A program made the translations under genes and the position numbers. The notes below the pieces were generated by a model. The model had not been told where the DNA came from. It saw nothing but the letters and a program-made list of their open reading frames with translations, and ran no database searches. A DNA stretch of 64,000 nucleotides from NCBI GenBank assembly GCA_013299115.1, contig JAAFKA010000016.1:1-64000 (forward strand), given 5' to 3'. This document shows positions 1-9,608 of this stretch, piece after piece (the first letter of the stretch is position 1; each line of letters starts with the position of its first letter). Source of the stretch: Cytophagales bacterium (GTDB taxonomy: Bacteria; Bacteroidota; Bacteroidia; Cytophagales; Thermoflexibacteraceae).

Positions 1-1
1 C

Positions 2-139
2 AAAAAACTAATCAAAAGAGGACATTTTAGCTCCAAAGAAGACCTCAAAGAAAAGCTAAACAAATTTATTGACTACTTCAATCAAACTATGGCAAAGCCT
101 TTTAAATGGACATATGGGGGAAAGCCTTGCAAGGTATAA
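2..139 (+). mobile_element. 3' end of an IS630-type transposase gene (partial, enters from the left edge)
   Basis: An open frame runs from the first bases to a TAA at 137-139. Its 45 residues end in FIDYFNQTMAKPFKWTY, the typical C-terminus of IS630-family DDE transposases. The catalytic part lies outside the window. The element seems to end near the TA at 169-170, where the neighbouring methylase frame loses its family-like sequence. IS630 elements insert at TA dinucleotides, which fits. Family assignment is good; the exact terminus is inferred. Confidence 0.75.
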
Positions 140-1285
140 AGTAAACGGTTATTTATGAGATGTAACACTAGCACCAGTAAGGATGCCATATTTTAAAGTT
201 ACAGGAAAATCTTTTAGTTTGGAAAACTTTCGTTCCACTTTTCCTTTTATTACAATTTGTTCTTGAGTGATTATATTCCAATTACTATCTAAGTCGTAAT
301 TTACATATACAAAGTTCTTATTGAGATTGAATATTAAATCTTCAAGAGTTAGATAGTTACTTGCGTTAATTGCTTGTAACTTTTTTAAGTATTCAGCTTT
401 CTGCCAAATTAAAATATTTGTGTCTACTGAGGCACTACCAAATATTTTATTGCTATTCAAGTCTATTATTTTCAGGGGGTTACAGTTTTGTAAAAAATAA
501 TTTCTCAAGCATTTACCATAATCTGCTTTTAGCCACTTGTTAGAGGTAATAAAACAACCAATTCCATTATATTTCAACAAGGTTGTTGCCTTTTCATAAA
601 ACAGACAATATAAATCACTTGATTTAGAAAACACTTTATAGTCTTGCTTTTCTAAATCAAGTTTATTTTTCACCCATTTTATTTGCACATACGGCGGATT
701 TCCAATTACTACATCAAACCTATCTTTCACGCCAAACATCCAGTCTGCATCAAAAAATGGTGCTGTTTGGTTTTGGTCGTAGGGATTAAAGAGTGCAGCT
801 TTTTCTATGTCTTGCAGCACAGGCAGTTGATTTATCCATTTTAGCTGTTCTGCTTCTAAGGCTGTTATTTTTGTTTGTAAGTCATCTCTTTCTTTTTTTA
901 CTATTGTTTTGTGGTCAGCACTTACCGTTTTCAAAGTTGCATTAAGTTGTTGTATTTTTATTTTCAGTTTTTCTATTTCTTTTGGCAAGTTTGCAATATA
1001 TTTTTGCACTTCTTCCGAGTTTTTAAACTGTTCTTTGGTGTCATTTTCTTGCCACAATAATTGCTTAATTGCTTGTTGCAATTCGACATCTTTTTTCTCT
1101 AATTTTTGTTTTTCTTTTCTTTCTTTTACGTGCAAGTGTTGCAATCTGTTTGTCCTAAGTTTTGTTTTGAGTTCGTTAATTTGCCCCACAAATAAATTTG
1201 ATTCCAAGCCTTGTGGTGCTATCAGCGTATTGGCAGCCACAATTTTTGTGTCCAAATTTGGCAGTGGCAGAATACCAAAAATTTT

Positions 1286-1342
1286 GTAGTCCGTAGCTCC
1301 TGCTACGGACATGGTTTGTATGGCGTAGGAACTCCGTACTAC
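1286..1342. repeat. In-frame palindromic element in the Eco57I-type methylase
   Basis: GTCCGTAGC at 1289-1297 pairs with GCTACGGAC at 1302-1310 around TCCT. The outer GTAGT...ACTAC ends also pair. On the minus strand it encodes about 20 residues (VVRSSYAIQTMSVAGATDYK) just before FGILPLPNLDTK. In relatives an equivalent of that block normally follows the preceding helix directly, so this looks like an in-frame insertion. Confidence 0.6.
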
Positions 1343-3197
1343 ATTTTCGGTTGGTTTTTGCTCAATGATGAGGGACAAGAAAAACCGCAATTTTGTGATG
1401 TGAATAGCCACAGGTTGAATATCCAAGCCAAAAATACAATATTGTATCAAATAGAGTTTTCGGGCATAATCCAATTCGTTTTCCGACGGATTAAAGTTTT
1501 TTTCTATCTCCTTTCTTTCGTCCTCAAACTGCTGTTTGATTTTATTTTTCTCTATTTCCAACGCATTTTTGGCAGTTTCTTTCACATTTTCAGACAATAG
1601 TTGTTCTATGGTTTCTATGTCTTGCTGATTTTTATTGAGTTGAATTTCATAGCGTTGTGCTAAGGCAAGTAAGGCTTTGCGTTGTTTTTCGTTTTCATTT
1701 TCAAACACCAACTGTTTCGTAATTTCATTGTCTTTGTCTAATTTTTGCAACATGAGCAGCATTTTTTGCAGCACACCCATCGGAAAAGCCCCCGACCCGC
1801 AAGCAGGGTCAAGAATTTTGCAACTAAACAAGGTTTCTATGAGTAATTTGGTTTCAGGTTTCGTAAATTCATTTTTCTCGTTGCCATAGTCTATTAGCCT
1901 TCGTAATTTGCTTTCTATGGCTGCAATTTGGCTTTCTGTTATCTTTTTTCTGTCCACCAATACCGTTTGCACAGGCTTTGTTTGCCCAAATATATTGGTT
2001 TCTGCGGGAGGGATTACGCCCACAAAACCACGCCCTTCGTTGGCATATTCCACCAATTTATGTTTAAGATAAGCCACCAAACTCTCGTCAATCATATAGC
2101 CTACAATTTCTCTTGGCGTATAGAAAGAACCTGTGCCTTTTCGGGCAGTAGTTCCTGTTTCGGGGTTGTAGTAAGCCAGCAGATTTTCAAATACATTGCC
2201 CAATAATTCAGGGTCAAGGGCAATTTCCTCGTCGAGTGGCGTATTTTCAGTAACCGTAAATTTATAGTTATTCAAAATAGCAATCAATCCCCTTACTTTA
2301 TAGGTTTTGCTTGTCGTTTCATAAATGTTGTTAAGGTCGCAGGTGGTTTCTTGCCCAAAAAACAGAAAATCTGGCACAGTTGGTTGGTTTTTTGGGTTTC
2401 GTGAAAAACCATCAACTACCACATTTTTTTTCTTGTCTGTTTCGGTTTCTATGTCTAAACAATCAAACAAACCACCATTCAGAAAAGGAATAGTAGCAAA
2501 TTGTGCTAAGGCTTCTTGTGTTGTGGTTGCAAATTCCTCGTGATAACGGTAGAGGTTTTTGATGCCATAATTTTTATCACCATATTTTTTGTTGTCCGTA
2601 GCAAAACCTCTGTATGCTACGCTATTTCCCTTGTCGTCTTTGCCTTCAATGGGCATATTGAGTGTGGCAAAAAACAAATTTTGCAAAATAGCTTTGTAGA
2701 AAGAACTTTGCTTGCCTTCTGTTTCAAAGTTTTTTAGCAATTCTTTCAGTTTCTCCACCTCAAACAAGTTAGGATTGATTAAACCTTGTTCTTTCAAAAA
2801 CCAAACAAAAACCAATCTTGTCGCAAAACGAATTAAAGCAGTTTCATTTGCCATTCTTTGCAATTCCACATCAGTTTTGCCCTGATTTTCAGTTTGCTTT
2901 TTCAAATATTGGTAAGGGAACTTCACATGTTGCAAAGCCCAAAAATACCAATTTGCCAACTCTCTATAAAATCTCTTGTTCAGCAGATTGGTGCTAAACA
3001 CCTCCAACCACTGCAAATACAGTTCTTCAAACGCAGCTACTTCCTTGCGGGGTTTCAAATCTGCTAAGGTGTCTAAATGTCCTCTGTGCGGATTTGCCAC
3101 ATTTACATCTTTCAAAACATAAACTTTTTCTACGACTTCGCCCAAATACTGCGAATTTTTTATCCTCTCTCTGCGAAAACTCGATGCAATGGAAATA

Positions 3198-3232
3198 AAT
3201 TTATCAGGTGGCTGCGAGCCACCCGATAAATT
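3198..3232. repeat. In-frame palindromic element in the Eco57I-type methylase
   Basis: Two 16-nt arms (3198-3213 and 3217-3232) pair at 15 of 16 positions around GCG. The element is translated on the minus strand as part of NLSGGSQPPDKF without breaking the frame. Confidence 0.65.
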
Positions 3233-3663
3233 GGTTTTATTGTATCTCATCACCAAAATCATAGGTGAGGCTTCAAAATTTCGGTTAAACATACGTACCA
3301 ATGCCACCAAATCTACCTTTTTTGGCTCAAAATCCAAATCAAGAGCCACCACGCCCAGCCCATTTCTGCCGTTTTCTCCTTCTTCGTTGTACTTCCCTTT
3401 TTGTGCAGCCTCCCTATCAAATAAATGCTCTATTTTGCTGTTTAGTGTATCTTCATTGACCACACCCACAAAATAGACCTTGATATTTTCATTTGCCAGC
3501 AGTTTTTTGTGCAAATCTGGAATATTGTCGGGCAAATTTGCAAGTACATCAGCCAAATTAATTGCTTCTGTATTTCCGAGCAAGGCAAAACCGAAGTCCG
3601 CAAAAAGTTGTTTTGTGGCTTGGTATAGCTGGGCTGTGTCGTTAAAAAGAAGGAGGTTCATTG

Positions 3664-3761
3664 TAGGATTTTGATTTATCAAAACCAAATTTAGGTAGGA
3701 TTTTGATTTATCAAAATCTTTTTTCGTTAAAACCTGAATTTGATAAATCAAATTCCTACAT
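3664..3761. repeat. GATTTATCAAA hairpin repeats upstream of the methylase start
   Basis: Two direct copies of TAGGATTTTGATTTATCAAAA, and an inverted copy ending TTTGATAAATCAAATTCCTA, lie between the preferred methylase start and the preceding terminator. The same GATTTATCAAA core recurs at about 37,085 and inside the nested hairpin at 46,990-47,109. Confidence 0.6.
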
Positions 3762-3791
3762 GAAAAAGAATTTGATAAAACGAATTTAATA

Positions 3792-3823
3792 AAATGAGGC
3801 TGTCTGGAAAGGCAGCCTCATTT
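3792..3823 (-). terminator. Terminator of the acyl-ACP desaturase gene
   Basis: AAATGAGGCTG and CAGCCTCATTT form a perfect 11-bp stem with a 10-nt loop, 29 nt downstream of the desaturase stop codon. The T-rich tail is weak. Confidence 0.65.
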
Positions 3824-3851
3824 GTGATTAAATTTTTCAGATTTAGTTTTA

Positions 3852-4841
3852 TTACACCGCAATCCACTTAAATTGATACTGCAATTCAGGGATTTTGATA
3901 CGTTCTGCTATTTTGGTCAGTCTTTCAGGAAGTTTAACCAAATAGGCTTGAGCTTTTTCGGCTGCATCGGAGAGGTTGGTTTTTTGGTCTATTTTCCAAC
4001 GGCGAAGTAAAGTATTGAGAATATCTATGTAGTCGTGGGTGGTATAAACGCCAATTCTTTGGGCAGCATCTGTAAAATGCCCAAAAGTTTGCCCTGCCAT
4101 ACAGCCTGTTTCACGCAAGAAATGGGCAGGCATCACTATTTTTTTACGCATCATGTCCTCAAAAGCTAACATAGCTTCGCTTGCATCTACTTCAAATATT
4201 TTTTCGATAAAGGTGCTGTACGCCGCCGCATGACGACCTTCGTCGGAGGCTACTGTACCGCAGATTTTTGCCAATAAATTGTCGCCAATTTCCTTAGCCA
4301 ATGTTGCCACTCTGCGGTGAGAAATTTGCGTTGCTAATTCCTGAAAACTTGTATAGACAAAATTGCGGTAAGGGTCGTTGCCTGTTTGAATATCAAAACC
4401 ATCGGCAATGAGGTATTGCGTAGAGGTTTCCATTTCACGCATATTGACTCTGCCCGAAAGATAAAGATACTTGTTTAAGATGTCGCCATGCCTTTTTTCT
4501 TCGGCAGTCCAGCTTTTCAGCCATTGCAACCAATTATTTTGCATACCGTTTTGGTGAGGATTGATGCCCTCTACGACATAAAGCCAAGACTCGTAAGTAG
4601 GCAAAGCCTCTTCGGTAATGGTATCGCCGATGAGTACCGCCAACAAATCATAAGGCAGAGCCTTTGATGTTTCTTGTAATTGTTTGACCTCTGCAAAAAA
4701 GGTTTCTTTGCTGGAGTCGGGCAACAAATCAGAAGGTTGCCAGTTGGTATCGACAGGACGCAAGAAAGTTGGCGATAATTCTCCAACAGTCTGTTCGAGA
4801 TGCTGCATCACTTCTTGACGCGTAGGTGTTGAAAAGCCCAT
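3852..4841 (-). CDS. Acyl-[acyl-carrier-protein] desaturase (diiron, soluble)
   Basis: A 329-aa soluble fatty acyl-ACP desaturase, which puts a double bond in acyl-ACP using a diiron centre, O2 and reduced ferredoxin; the products feed membrane lipids. Both iron-binding signatures are present: EEKRHG at 114-119 and DEGRHA at 200-205, with an extra candidate ligand in FQELATQ near 168. Length and helical composition match the stearoyl-ACP desaturase family seen in Bacteroidota and Actinobacteria. It stands alone, followed by its own terminator. The start ATG is preceded by A-rich sequence without a clear Shine-Dalgarno. Regiospecificity cannot be read from the sequence. Confidence 0.88.
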   Translation of the reverse strand: MGFSTPTRQEVMQHLEQTVGELSPTFLRPVDTNWQPSDLLPDSSKETFFAEVKQLQETSKALPYDLLAVLIGDTITEEALPTYESWLYVVEGINPHQNGMQNNWLQWLKSWTAEEKRHGDILNKYLYLSGRVNMREMETSTQYLIADGFDIQTGNDPYRNFVYTSFQELATQISHRRVATLAKEIGDNLLAKICGTVASDEGRHAAAYSTFIEKIFEVDASEAMLAFEDMMRKKIVMPAHFLRETGCMAGQTFGHFTDAAQRIGVYTTHDYIDILNTLLRRWKIDQKTNLSDAAEKAQAYLVKLPERLTKIAERIKIPELQYQFKWIAV

Positions 4842-5044
4842 AAATACTGTTTGTGTTTAGAATATAAAGTAGGTAGGTGTGGTTAAAGAACAGAAACAAA
4901 GTTTCTTATTGCAAAGCTATAAATATTTTGGAAAAAAACAGCCAAGTTGCTAAAAATATAAAAATAAGAAACTATTGGGGGAAAGCAAATTTTGGAATAT
5001 AACATTTATTTTGAAAATATGAAGGATTTTGGGGCTCTTTGCTT

Positions 5045-6106
5045 TTATCCTTTCAACCTCACTCTTGGGTCGACAACGGCATACAAAATATCTACGGCTA
5101 TGCTAATGAGAATGAAAAAAATAGCCACAATCAGCGTAGAACCCATGACGACAGGAAAATCTAATTGTTCTACGGATTTAATGGTAATGTAGCCCAGTCC
5201 TTTCCACTGAAAGATGTACTCAATAAAAAAAGCCCCGCCCACTAAGGTTGCCAGCCAACCTGAAACAGCCGTAATGACAGGGTTCATTGCATTTTTTAAG
5301 GCGTGTTTGGCTATGATTTGGTATCTGTTCAGCCCTTTTGCTTTGGCTGTGCGGATATAATCTTGGGTCAAAACCTCTAACATAGAACTTCGGGTAAGCT
5401 GGACAATGATAGCCAAAGGTCGCAAACCTAATGTAAAAGCAGGCAAAATAATGTTTTTCAGTGCCAATTCTCTACCTTGCTCGTTGATAACCCAGAGGGG
5501 ACCTCGCATCTCTAAACCTGTGTAGTCGTGCAAATAATAGCCAAAAAGCAGTGAAATCAGAATAGCAGCCACAAAAGAAGGGGCAGAAATTCCGATGACC
5601 GAAGCCGTAACCAACAAATGGTCTATCCATTTGTTTTGGTTGAGGGCGGCTATGATACCAAACAAAACCCCAAAAGCAGTAGCAAAAAGCATAGAGGCAA
5701 AAGCCAACCACAACGTACCAATTAGGTTTTCTATCAAAATATCATCTACCCTTTTGCCTGTTTGGTAAGACCTCCGCAGGTAAGGTGCTTTGAGTACCAG
5801 CACTTTGCTACCAATCCCCAAAGAAAGCAAATAACTATATTTTTTTTCATTGGCAATGGTATTGTCGTGCAAAGCAATAGGCGAAAAATCTTGCAAATAT
5901 TGCCCTAATTGTTCGGAGAGGGGCAAATCTAAGCCCAAATCCTTAGCCATTTCACGCCGCGTCATTGCACTGGTATCACGACCAGCCAGCATATTGATAG
6001 GGTCACCGGGCAAGATGTGGAAGATGAAAAAAACCACCACCAGCACCCCGAAAATGACCATCACGCCATACAACAAACGTCTTGCAATGAATTGAAACAT
6101 AAGCAA
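5045..6106 (-). CDS. DppB-type ABC transporter permease (peptide/nickel family)
   Basis: A 353-aa inner-membrane permease of the dipeptide/oligopeptide importer family. The N-terminus (FIARRLLYGVMVIFGVLVVVFFIFHILPGDP) is the diagnostic first helix followed by the LPGDP motif. The inner-membrane loop that docks on the ATPase has the EAA-like segment RTAKAKGLNRYQIIAKHALKNA. Five or six membrane segments can be traced. No partner permease (DppC) or ATPase is adjacent; a peptide-binding lipoprotein of the same transporter class lies 29 kb away (35,058-36,824), so the transporter genes appear scattered. Substrate is unknown. Confidence 0.88.
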   Translation of the reverse strand: MLMFQFIARRLLYGVMVIFGVLVVVFFIFHILPGDPINMLAGRDTSAMTRREMAKDLGLDLPLSEQLGQYLQDFSPIALHDNTIANEKKYSYLLSLGIGSKVLVLKAPYLRRSYQTGKRVDDILIENLIGTLWLAFASMLFATAFGVLFGIIAALNQNKWIDHLLVTASVIGISAPSFVAAILISLLFGYYLHDYTGLEMRGPLWVINEQGRELALKNIILPAFTLGLRPLAIIVQLTRSSMLEVLTQDYIRTAKAKGLNRYQIIAKHALKNAMNPVITAVSGWLATLVGGAFFIEYIFQWKGLGYITIKSVEQLDFPVVMGSTLIVAIFFILISIAVDILYAVVDPRVRLKG

Positions 6107-6141
6107 TAAACAAGATAGGCTTTGAATTCTTAAATTATCAC

Positions 6142-6225
6142 TTGCAAAAGTTTGTCGTTAAAGATGACATCTTTTAATGGTGCGACAACTCGCAAGATGT
6201 CATCTTTAACGACAAACTTTTGCAA
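6142..6225. repeat. Perfect 32-bp inverted repeat with a conserved 20-nt loop
   Basis: Arms 6142-6173 and 6194-6225 are exactly complementary over 32 nt. The loop TTAATGGTGCGACAACTCGC recurs with one change (AATGGTGTGACAACTCGC) in the IS1 relic at about 61,313-61,330, where the flanking arms are different. It lies between the divergent permease and capA-like genes. Confidence 0.85.
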
Positions 6226-6396
6226 CTACCCTCAAATTTATAGTTTTTTTGATGTTTGCAATAAAGTTTGTGAATAAATCTTTCCTTATTTGTTATCTTA
6301 GTTAATTTTCTTACAAAAATGCTTAGTGTTGTATCTATTACACACTTCAAAGATGTCTGAAAAATGTATTTTTTTTTATGTTTACTAATTTTTTTG

Positions 6397-6404
6397 TATT
6401 TTTG
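6397..6404 (+). promoter_or_regulatory. Candidate -7 box for the capA-like gene
   Basis: TATTTTTG matches the Bacteroidota -7 consensus TAnnTTTG, 66 nt before the ATG. The expected -33 TTTG at 19-21 nt upstream is poor (T-run only). Confidence 0.35.
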
Positions 6405-6470
6405 GGGGTAACTCTAAAATTTAAGCAAACAACACCTTGTTACAACTATCGAAAATAACACTCAAACAAA

Positions 6471-7649
6471 ATGACCTTTATCTTTATCCTTTTTTTCCTT
6501 GTTCTCCGTTGGTTAGTGCCTTCGCATGACGTAGCCAAAACACCAAAGGCTACAAAACCTCCTGCCGACTCGTTGGTTACAATCAGAATAACGGCAGTTG
6601 GCGACCTGATGTGCCACTCCTCGCAGTACCAATACGCCAAAAAAGCAGATGGCACTTACGATTTTGCTCCTGTGTATGCAGGCGTAAAAAACTATTTGAC
6701 CTCTGCCGACTTTGCCATTGGCAATTTAGAAACTGTTTTGGCTGCTGACACCAAAGATTTTTCGGGCTACCCCGCCTTTAACACACCCAACGAATATGCA
6801 GATGCCCTGAAAGAAGTAGGTTTCGATTTGCTATTTACTGCCAATAACCACTCTTACGACAGGCACGAAAAAGGCGTATTGCGAACCATAGACGAATTGA
6901 CCCAACGTGGTTTGCCCTCGATTGGCACTTTCAAAGACACCTTAGACCGTGATTCTATTCGAATACAAAACATTAAAGGTATCAAAATTGCTTTTTTGGG
7001 CTATACCGAATTTTCCAATATCCCTGTGCCTCTTGCCAAACAATATTTGGTCAATCCGATAGATACTACGCTGATAAAGAAGGACATAGCCCAAGCCCGC
7101 AGCAAAGGTGCAGAGTTGGTACTCATCAATTTTCATTGGGGCAACGAATACAAACAGCCTAACGATTACCAAAAAAGCATAGCACTTTTTGCCCAACAAG
7201 CAGGAGCAGACCTCATCATTGGCGAACACCCTCACGTGTTGCAGCCTGTAGAGTGGTTTGCAAACAAAGGAAAATCTGCCCTCGATTCGGGAATTGTAGC
7301 CTATTCTTTGGGCAATTTCTTTTCCTCCCAGCAGTGGCGTTATTCAGATGCGGGCGTGTTATTGAGTATTGGCATCACCAAAAACTTCACGACTAACAAA
7401 TTGCGTATCAACCAATTAAGTTATTTGCCTACTTGGGTTTTCAAAGGACAAATGGCAAAAGAAAAGAAATTTTTTATCTTCCCTGCCGAAGTTGCTTTGC
7501 TGAAAGACTCGGTTAGTCAAAAAAGCAGACTGCCCGAAGCTCACCAATATTTGCAACCTATTCATTGGACTAAAATGAAACAGGCAAACGAAGATACCAA
7601 AAAAGTATTGCATAATTTTGGGGCTACCTTGATACAAGATAGTTTTTAA
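6471..7649 (+). CDS. CapA-family protein (calcineurin-like phosphoesterase fold)
   Basis: A 392-aa protein of the CapA/PgsA group. It has a short N-terminal hydrophobic anchor (residues 2-17), then the metallophosphoesterase-like landmarks AVGDLMCH, GNLETVL, FTANNHSYD and GEHPHVLQPVEWF. Members take part in poly-gamma-glutamate or capsule production, but many are of unknown role. No PgsB/C-like synthase genes are adjacent, so a role in capsule assembly is not supported by context. It ends at a strong hairpin (7658-7691). It is probably located on the periplasmic side of the inner membrane. Confidence 0.82.
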   Translation: MTFIFILFFLVLRWLVPSHDVAKTPKATKPPADSLVTIRITAVGDLMCHSSQYQYAKKADGTYDFAPVYAGVKNYLTSADFAIGNLETVLAADTKDFSGYPAFNTPNEYADALKEVGFDLLFTANNHSYDRHEKGVLRTIDELTQRGLPSIGTFKDTLDRDSIRIQNIKGIKIAFLGYTEFSNIPVPLAKQYLVNPIDTTLIKKDIAQARSKGAELVLINFHWGNEYKQPNDYQKSIALFAQQAGADLIIGEHPHVLQPVEWFANKGKSALDSGIVAYSLGNFFSSQQWRYSDAGVLLSIGITKNFTTNKLRINQLSYLPTWVFKGQMAKEKKFFIFPAEVALLKDSVSQKSRLPEAHQYLQPIHWTKMKQANEDTKKVLHNFGATLIQDSF

Positions 7650-7657
7650 GGTTATAC

Positions 7658-7691
7658 AAAGTTGTCATCTTTTTCGAAAGATGACAACTTT
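7658..7691 (+). terminator. Terminator hairpin after the capA-like gene
   Basis: AAAGTTGTCATCTTT and AAAGATGACAACTTT form a perfect 15-bp stem closed by a TTCG tetraloop, 9 nt after the stop codon. Confidence 0.75.
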
Positions 7692-7698
7692 AAAAAAC

Positions 7699-7727
7699 TC
7701 ACACGCTAAAGCGTATGCTACATTCTA
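7699..7727. repeat. Single copy of the CACACGCTAAAGCGTATG repeat
   Basis: One unit (CACACGCTAAAGCGTATGCTACATT) of the family that is tandem at 9,439-9,575 and recurs at 9,157 and 34,919-35,032. Confidence 0.7.
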
Positions 7728-7745
7728 ACTGATAACTGAAAAAAA

Positions 7746-8819
7746 ATGGCTTTATACACTTACCTCCAACTCAAAACATTTACCGAACAAGTATTTGTTA
7801 AAATAGGCTGCCCTGCCGAAGACGCAACCTTAGCAGCCGATGCCTTAGTTGCAGCCGACTTGCGGGGCATAGATTCGCATGGCGTTGCTCGTTTGTCGGG
7901 CTACCTACGCCTGTGGGAAGCAGGGCGTATCAATCCCAAACCCCAAATCAAAATTTTGCACCAAACGCCAAGCACTGCCAGCATAGACGGCGATGGTGGG
8001 CTGGGTTTGGTAGTAGCCCCAAAAGCTATGAAAATAGCCTTAGAAAAATCCGAATTGGTGGGTAGTGGTTGGGTGGCAATCCAAAATTCCAATCATTTTG
8101 GAATTGCGGGTTATCACGCAATGATGGCACTGCCCAAAGACATGATAGGTTTTGCCATGACTAACGCAAGTCCGTTGGTTGCCCCTACGTTCTCCACCGA
8201 AAGGCTGCTGGGAACTAATCCGATTGCCGTAGCCATTCCTGCCGACAAGCAGCCTGCCTTTGTTGCTGATTTTGCGACCACCACCGCAGCCAATGGCAAA
8301 CTCGAAATCTTGCAACGCAAACAACAAGATGCACCGCTGGGCTGGATACAAGACTCTACAGGCAACGCCTCCACTAACCCAAATGAACTGAAACAAGGCG
8401 GTGCTTTGTTGCCTTTGGGTGGCGACAGAGAACATGGAAGTCATAAAGGTTATTGTTTGGGTGCTATGGTAGATATTTTGTCGGCTGTGTTGTCAGGGGC
8501 AAATTATGCTTCGTGGGCGCCGCCTTTTGTGCATTTTCTGCCCTTAGCAGCCAATCCTGTGGGCAAAGGTTTAGGGCATTTTTTGGGTGCTATGCGAATA
8601 GACGGTTTCCGCCCTGCCGAAGAGTTTAAGCAACACATGGACACGTGGATTCTCCGTTTTAGAAACGCAAAACCCATAGAAGGACAGCCCAAAGTCTATA
8701 TACCCGGCGACATAGAAAGAGAAACAGCCCACGAAAGACAAACCAAAGGCTGGGAATTGTTAGCCCCTGTGGAGGAAGATTTAAAAAACATTGCCCTTAA
8801 ATTTCAGTTAAGTTTGTAG
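7746..8819 (+). CDS. Ldh-family (malate/L-lactate/ureidoglycolate) NAD(P)-dependent dehydrogenase
   Basis: A 357-aa enzyme of the YlbC/AllD/MdhA type, structurally unrelated to Rossmann lactate dehydrogenases. Family landmarks include ADLRGIDSHGVARL (residues 38-51), IDGDGGLG, the NSNHFG segment near 120, MTNASPLVAP, and GGDREHGSHKGYCLG, in which HKGY is the usual nucleotide-binding signature. It reduces or oxidises a 2-hydroxy/2-keto acid; the sequence does not identify which one. It is followed after 15 nt by a small DUF2805-type gene and is likely cotranscribed with it. The start ATG has an A-rich upstream tract. Confidence 0.87.
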   Translation: MALYTYLQLKTFTEQVFVKIGCPAEDATLAADALVAADLRGIDSHGVARLSGYLRLWEAGRINPKPQIKILHQTPSTASIDGDGGLGLVVAPKAMKIALEKSELVGSGWVAIQNSNHFGIAGYHAMMALPKDMIGFAMTNASPLVAPTFSTERLLGTNPIAVAIPADKQPAFVADFATTTAANGKLEILQRKQQDAPLGWIQDSTGNASTNPNELKQGGALLPLGGDREHGSHKGYCLGAMVDILSAVLSGANYASWAPPFVHFLPLAANPVGKGLGHFLGAMRIDGFRPAEEFKQHMDTWILRFRNAKPIEGQPKVYIPGDIERETAHERQTKGWELLAPVEEDLKNIALKFQLSL

Positions 8820-8834
8820 AAAAATACCAAAAAC

Positions 8835-9110
8835 ATGAGCAACTTAACACCCGAAGACATAGACCGTATTGTGGGCATGGCTTGGGAAGACCGTACACCT
8901 TTTGATGCCATAGAAAGGCAATTTGGGGTTTCCGAATCCGCAGTTATTGCCCTGATGCGACAAAATATGAAACCGACAAGTTTCAAAATGTGGAGAGAAA
9001 GGGTACAGGGCAGAGCCACCAAACACGAAAAAAAGAGTGGAAAATTGGGCAAATTTAAGTGTAATTTGCAAAGAAATATTACCTTGCACAAAATAAGTAA
9101 ACGAAAATAA
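8835..9110 (+). CDS. DUF2805 / TIGR03643-type small basic protein
   Basis: A 91-aa protein with the hallmark beginning LTPEDIDRIVGMAWEDRTPF, followed by FDAIERQFGVSESAVIALMRQNMKPTSFKMWRERVQGR. This is a short helix-turn-helix-like family common in Bacteroidota and Proteobacteria, with no known function. The basic C-terminus could bind nucleic acid. Its ATG lies 15 nt after the dehydrogenase stop, so the two are probably one transcript. Confidence 0.8.
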   Translation: MSNLTPEDIDRIVGMAWEDRTPFDAIERQFGVSESAVIALMRQNMKPTSFKMWRERVQGRATKHEKKSGKLGKFKCNLQRNITLHKISKRK

Positions 9111-9156
9111 AAGTTGCAAAATTACCAAAAGCTGTTATTTTTGTTCGGCTATTTTA

Positions 9157-9180
9157 TACATACGCTTTAGCGTGTGATTT
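9157..9180. repeat. Inverted single copy of the CACACGCTAAAGCGTATG repeat
   Basis: CATACGCTTTAGCGTGTGATTT is the reverse complement of the unit that is tandem at 9,439-9,575. Confidence 0.65.
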
Positions 9181-9282
9181 TAGATAAGACAGGTTAAAAC
9201 CCAATGCTGTTAAACTAAGAAAAGCCTTTTTTAGTGCCATAGGCACGAAATATTTATAGCAAACCATATTTCCTCTGTTTCA

Positions 9283-9322
9283 AAGTGCCGTAGGCACGAA
9301 ATATGTCGTGCCTACGGCACTT
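9283..9322. repeat. Perfect 17-bp hairpin, GTGCCGTAGGCACGA family
   Basis: AAGTGCCGTAGGCACGA and its exact complement (9306-9322) flank a 6-nt loop. A partial copy AGTGCCATAGGCACGAAATAT lies about 50 nt upstream (from about 9232). Confidence 0.8.
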
Positions 9323-9438
9323 AGGGAAGTGGGGCTACTTTCACTATAAATATTTCAGTTCTACGGACTTAAAAAAATATTTTAGTGTATTGATAATCAA
9401 TTAATTATAAATTTGCTTATTTTGTTTTCTTAGCTTAA

Positions 9439-9575
9439 CATCACACGCTAAAGCGTATGTTACATTCATCACACGCTAAAGCGTATGTTACATTCATCAC
9501 ACGCTAAAGCGTATGCTACATTCATCACACAAAGCGTATGCTACATTCATCACACGCTAAAGCGTATGTTACATT
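9439..9575. repeat. Tandem array of five 28-bp palindromic repeats
   Basis: Units beginning CATCACACGCTAAAGCGTAT start at 9439, 9467, 9495, 9523 and 9548. The fourth lacks 3 nt. Each unit contains the self-complementary ACGCTAAAGCGTA. There are no spacers, so this is not a CRISPR array. It fills the space upstream of the 9,609 gene. The rest of 9,111-9,608 holds only the two repeat types listed just above. Confidence 0.85.
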
Positions 9576-9608
9576 TTCTATAATTAAAAAATAAAAACTC
9601 AAAATTAT

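Larger units (their letters stand above)
149..3661 (-). pseudogene. Eco57I-type (type IIG-like) adenine DNA methylase, C-terminus lost to IS insertion
   Basis: A large N6-adenine methylase of the Eco57I/type IIG kind, in which modification, and in some members cleavage, lies in one chain. Motif I DPACGSG (about residue 618) and NPPYVQ (about 987) are clear, with a coiled-coil, Lys/Glu-rich segment between them. I prefer the ATG at 3661 (MNLLLFNDTAQL); a longer frame from 3751 would be translated from a palindromic repeat. The protein ends in KYGILTG followed by ASVTSHK and a stop. KYGILTG is the normal entry to the C-terminal target-recognition part, so that domain is missing, cut off at about position 170 next to the IS630-type end. 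Two palindromic elements are inserted in frame (1286-1342 and 3198-3232). The methylase is probably inactive, although the catalytic core is intact. Confidence 0.8.

Noticed and set aside
9439-9575. CRISPR array from 28-nt repeats
   Set aside because: No spacers between units; each unit is itself palindromic and also occurs singly elsewhere.
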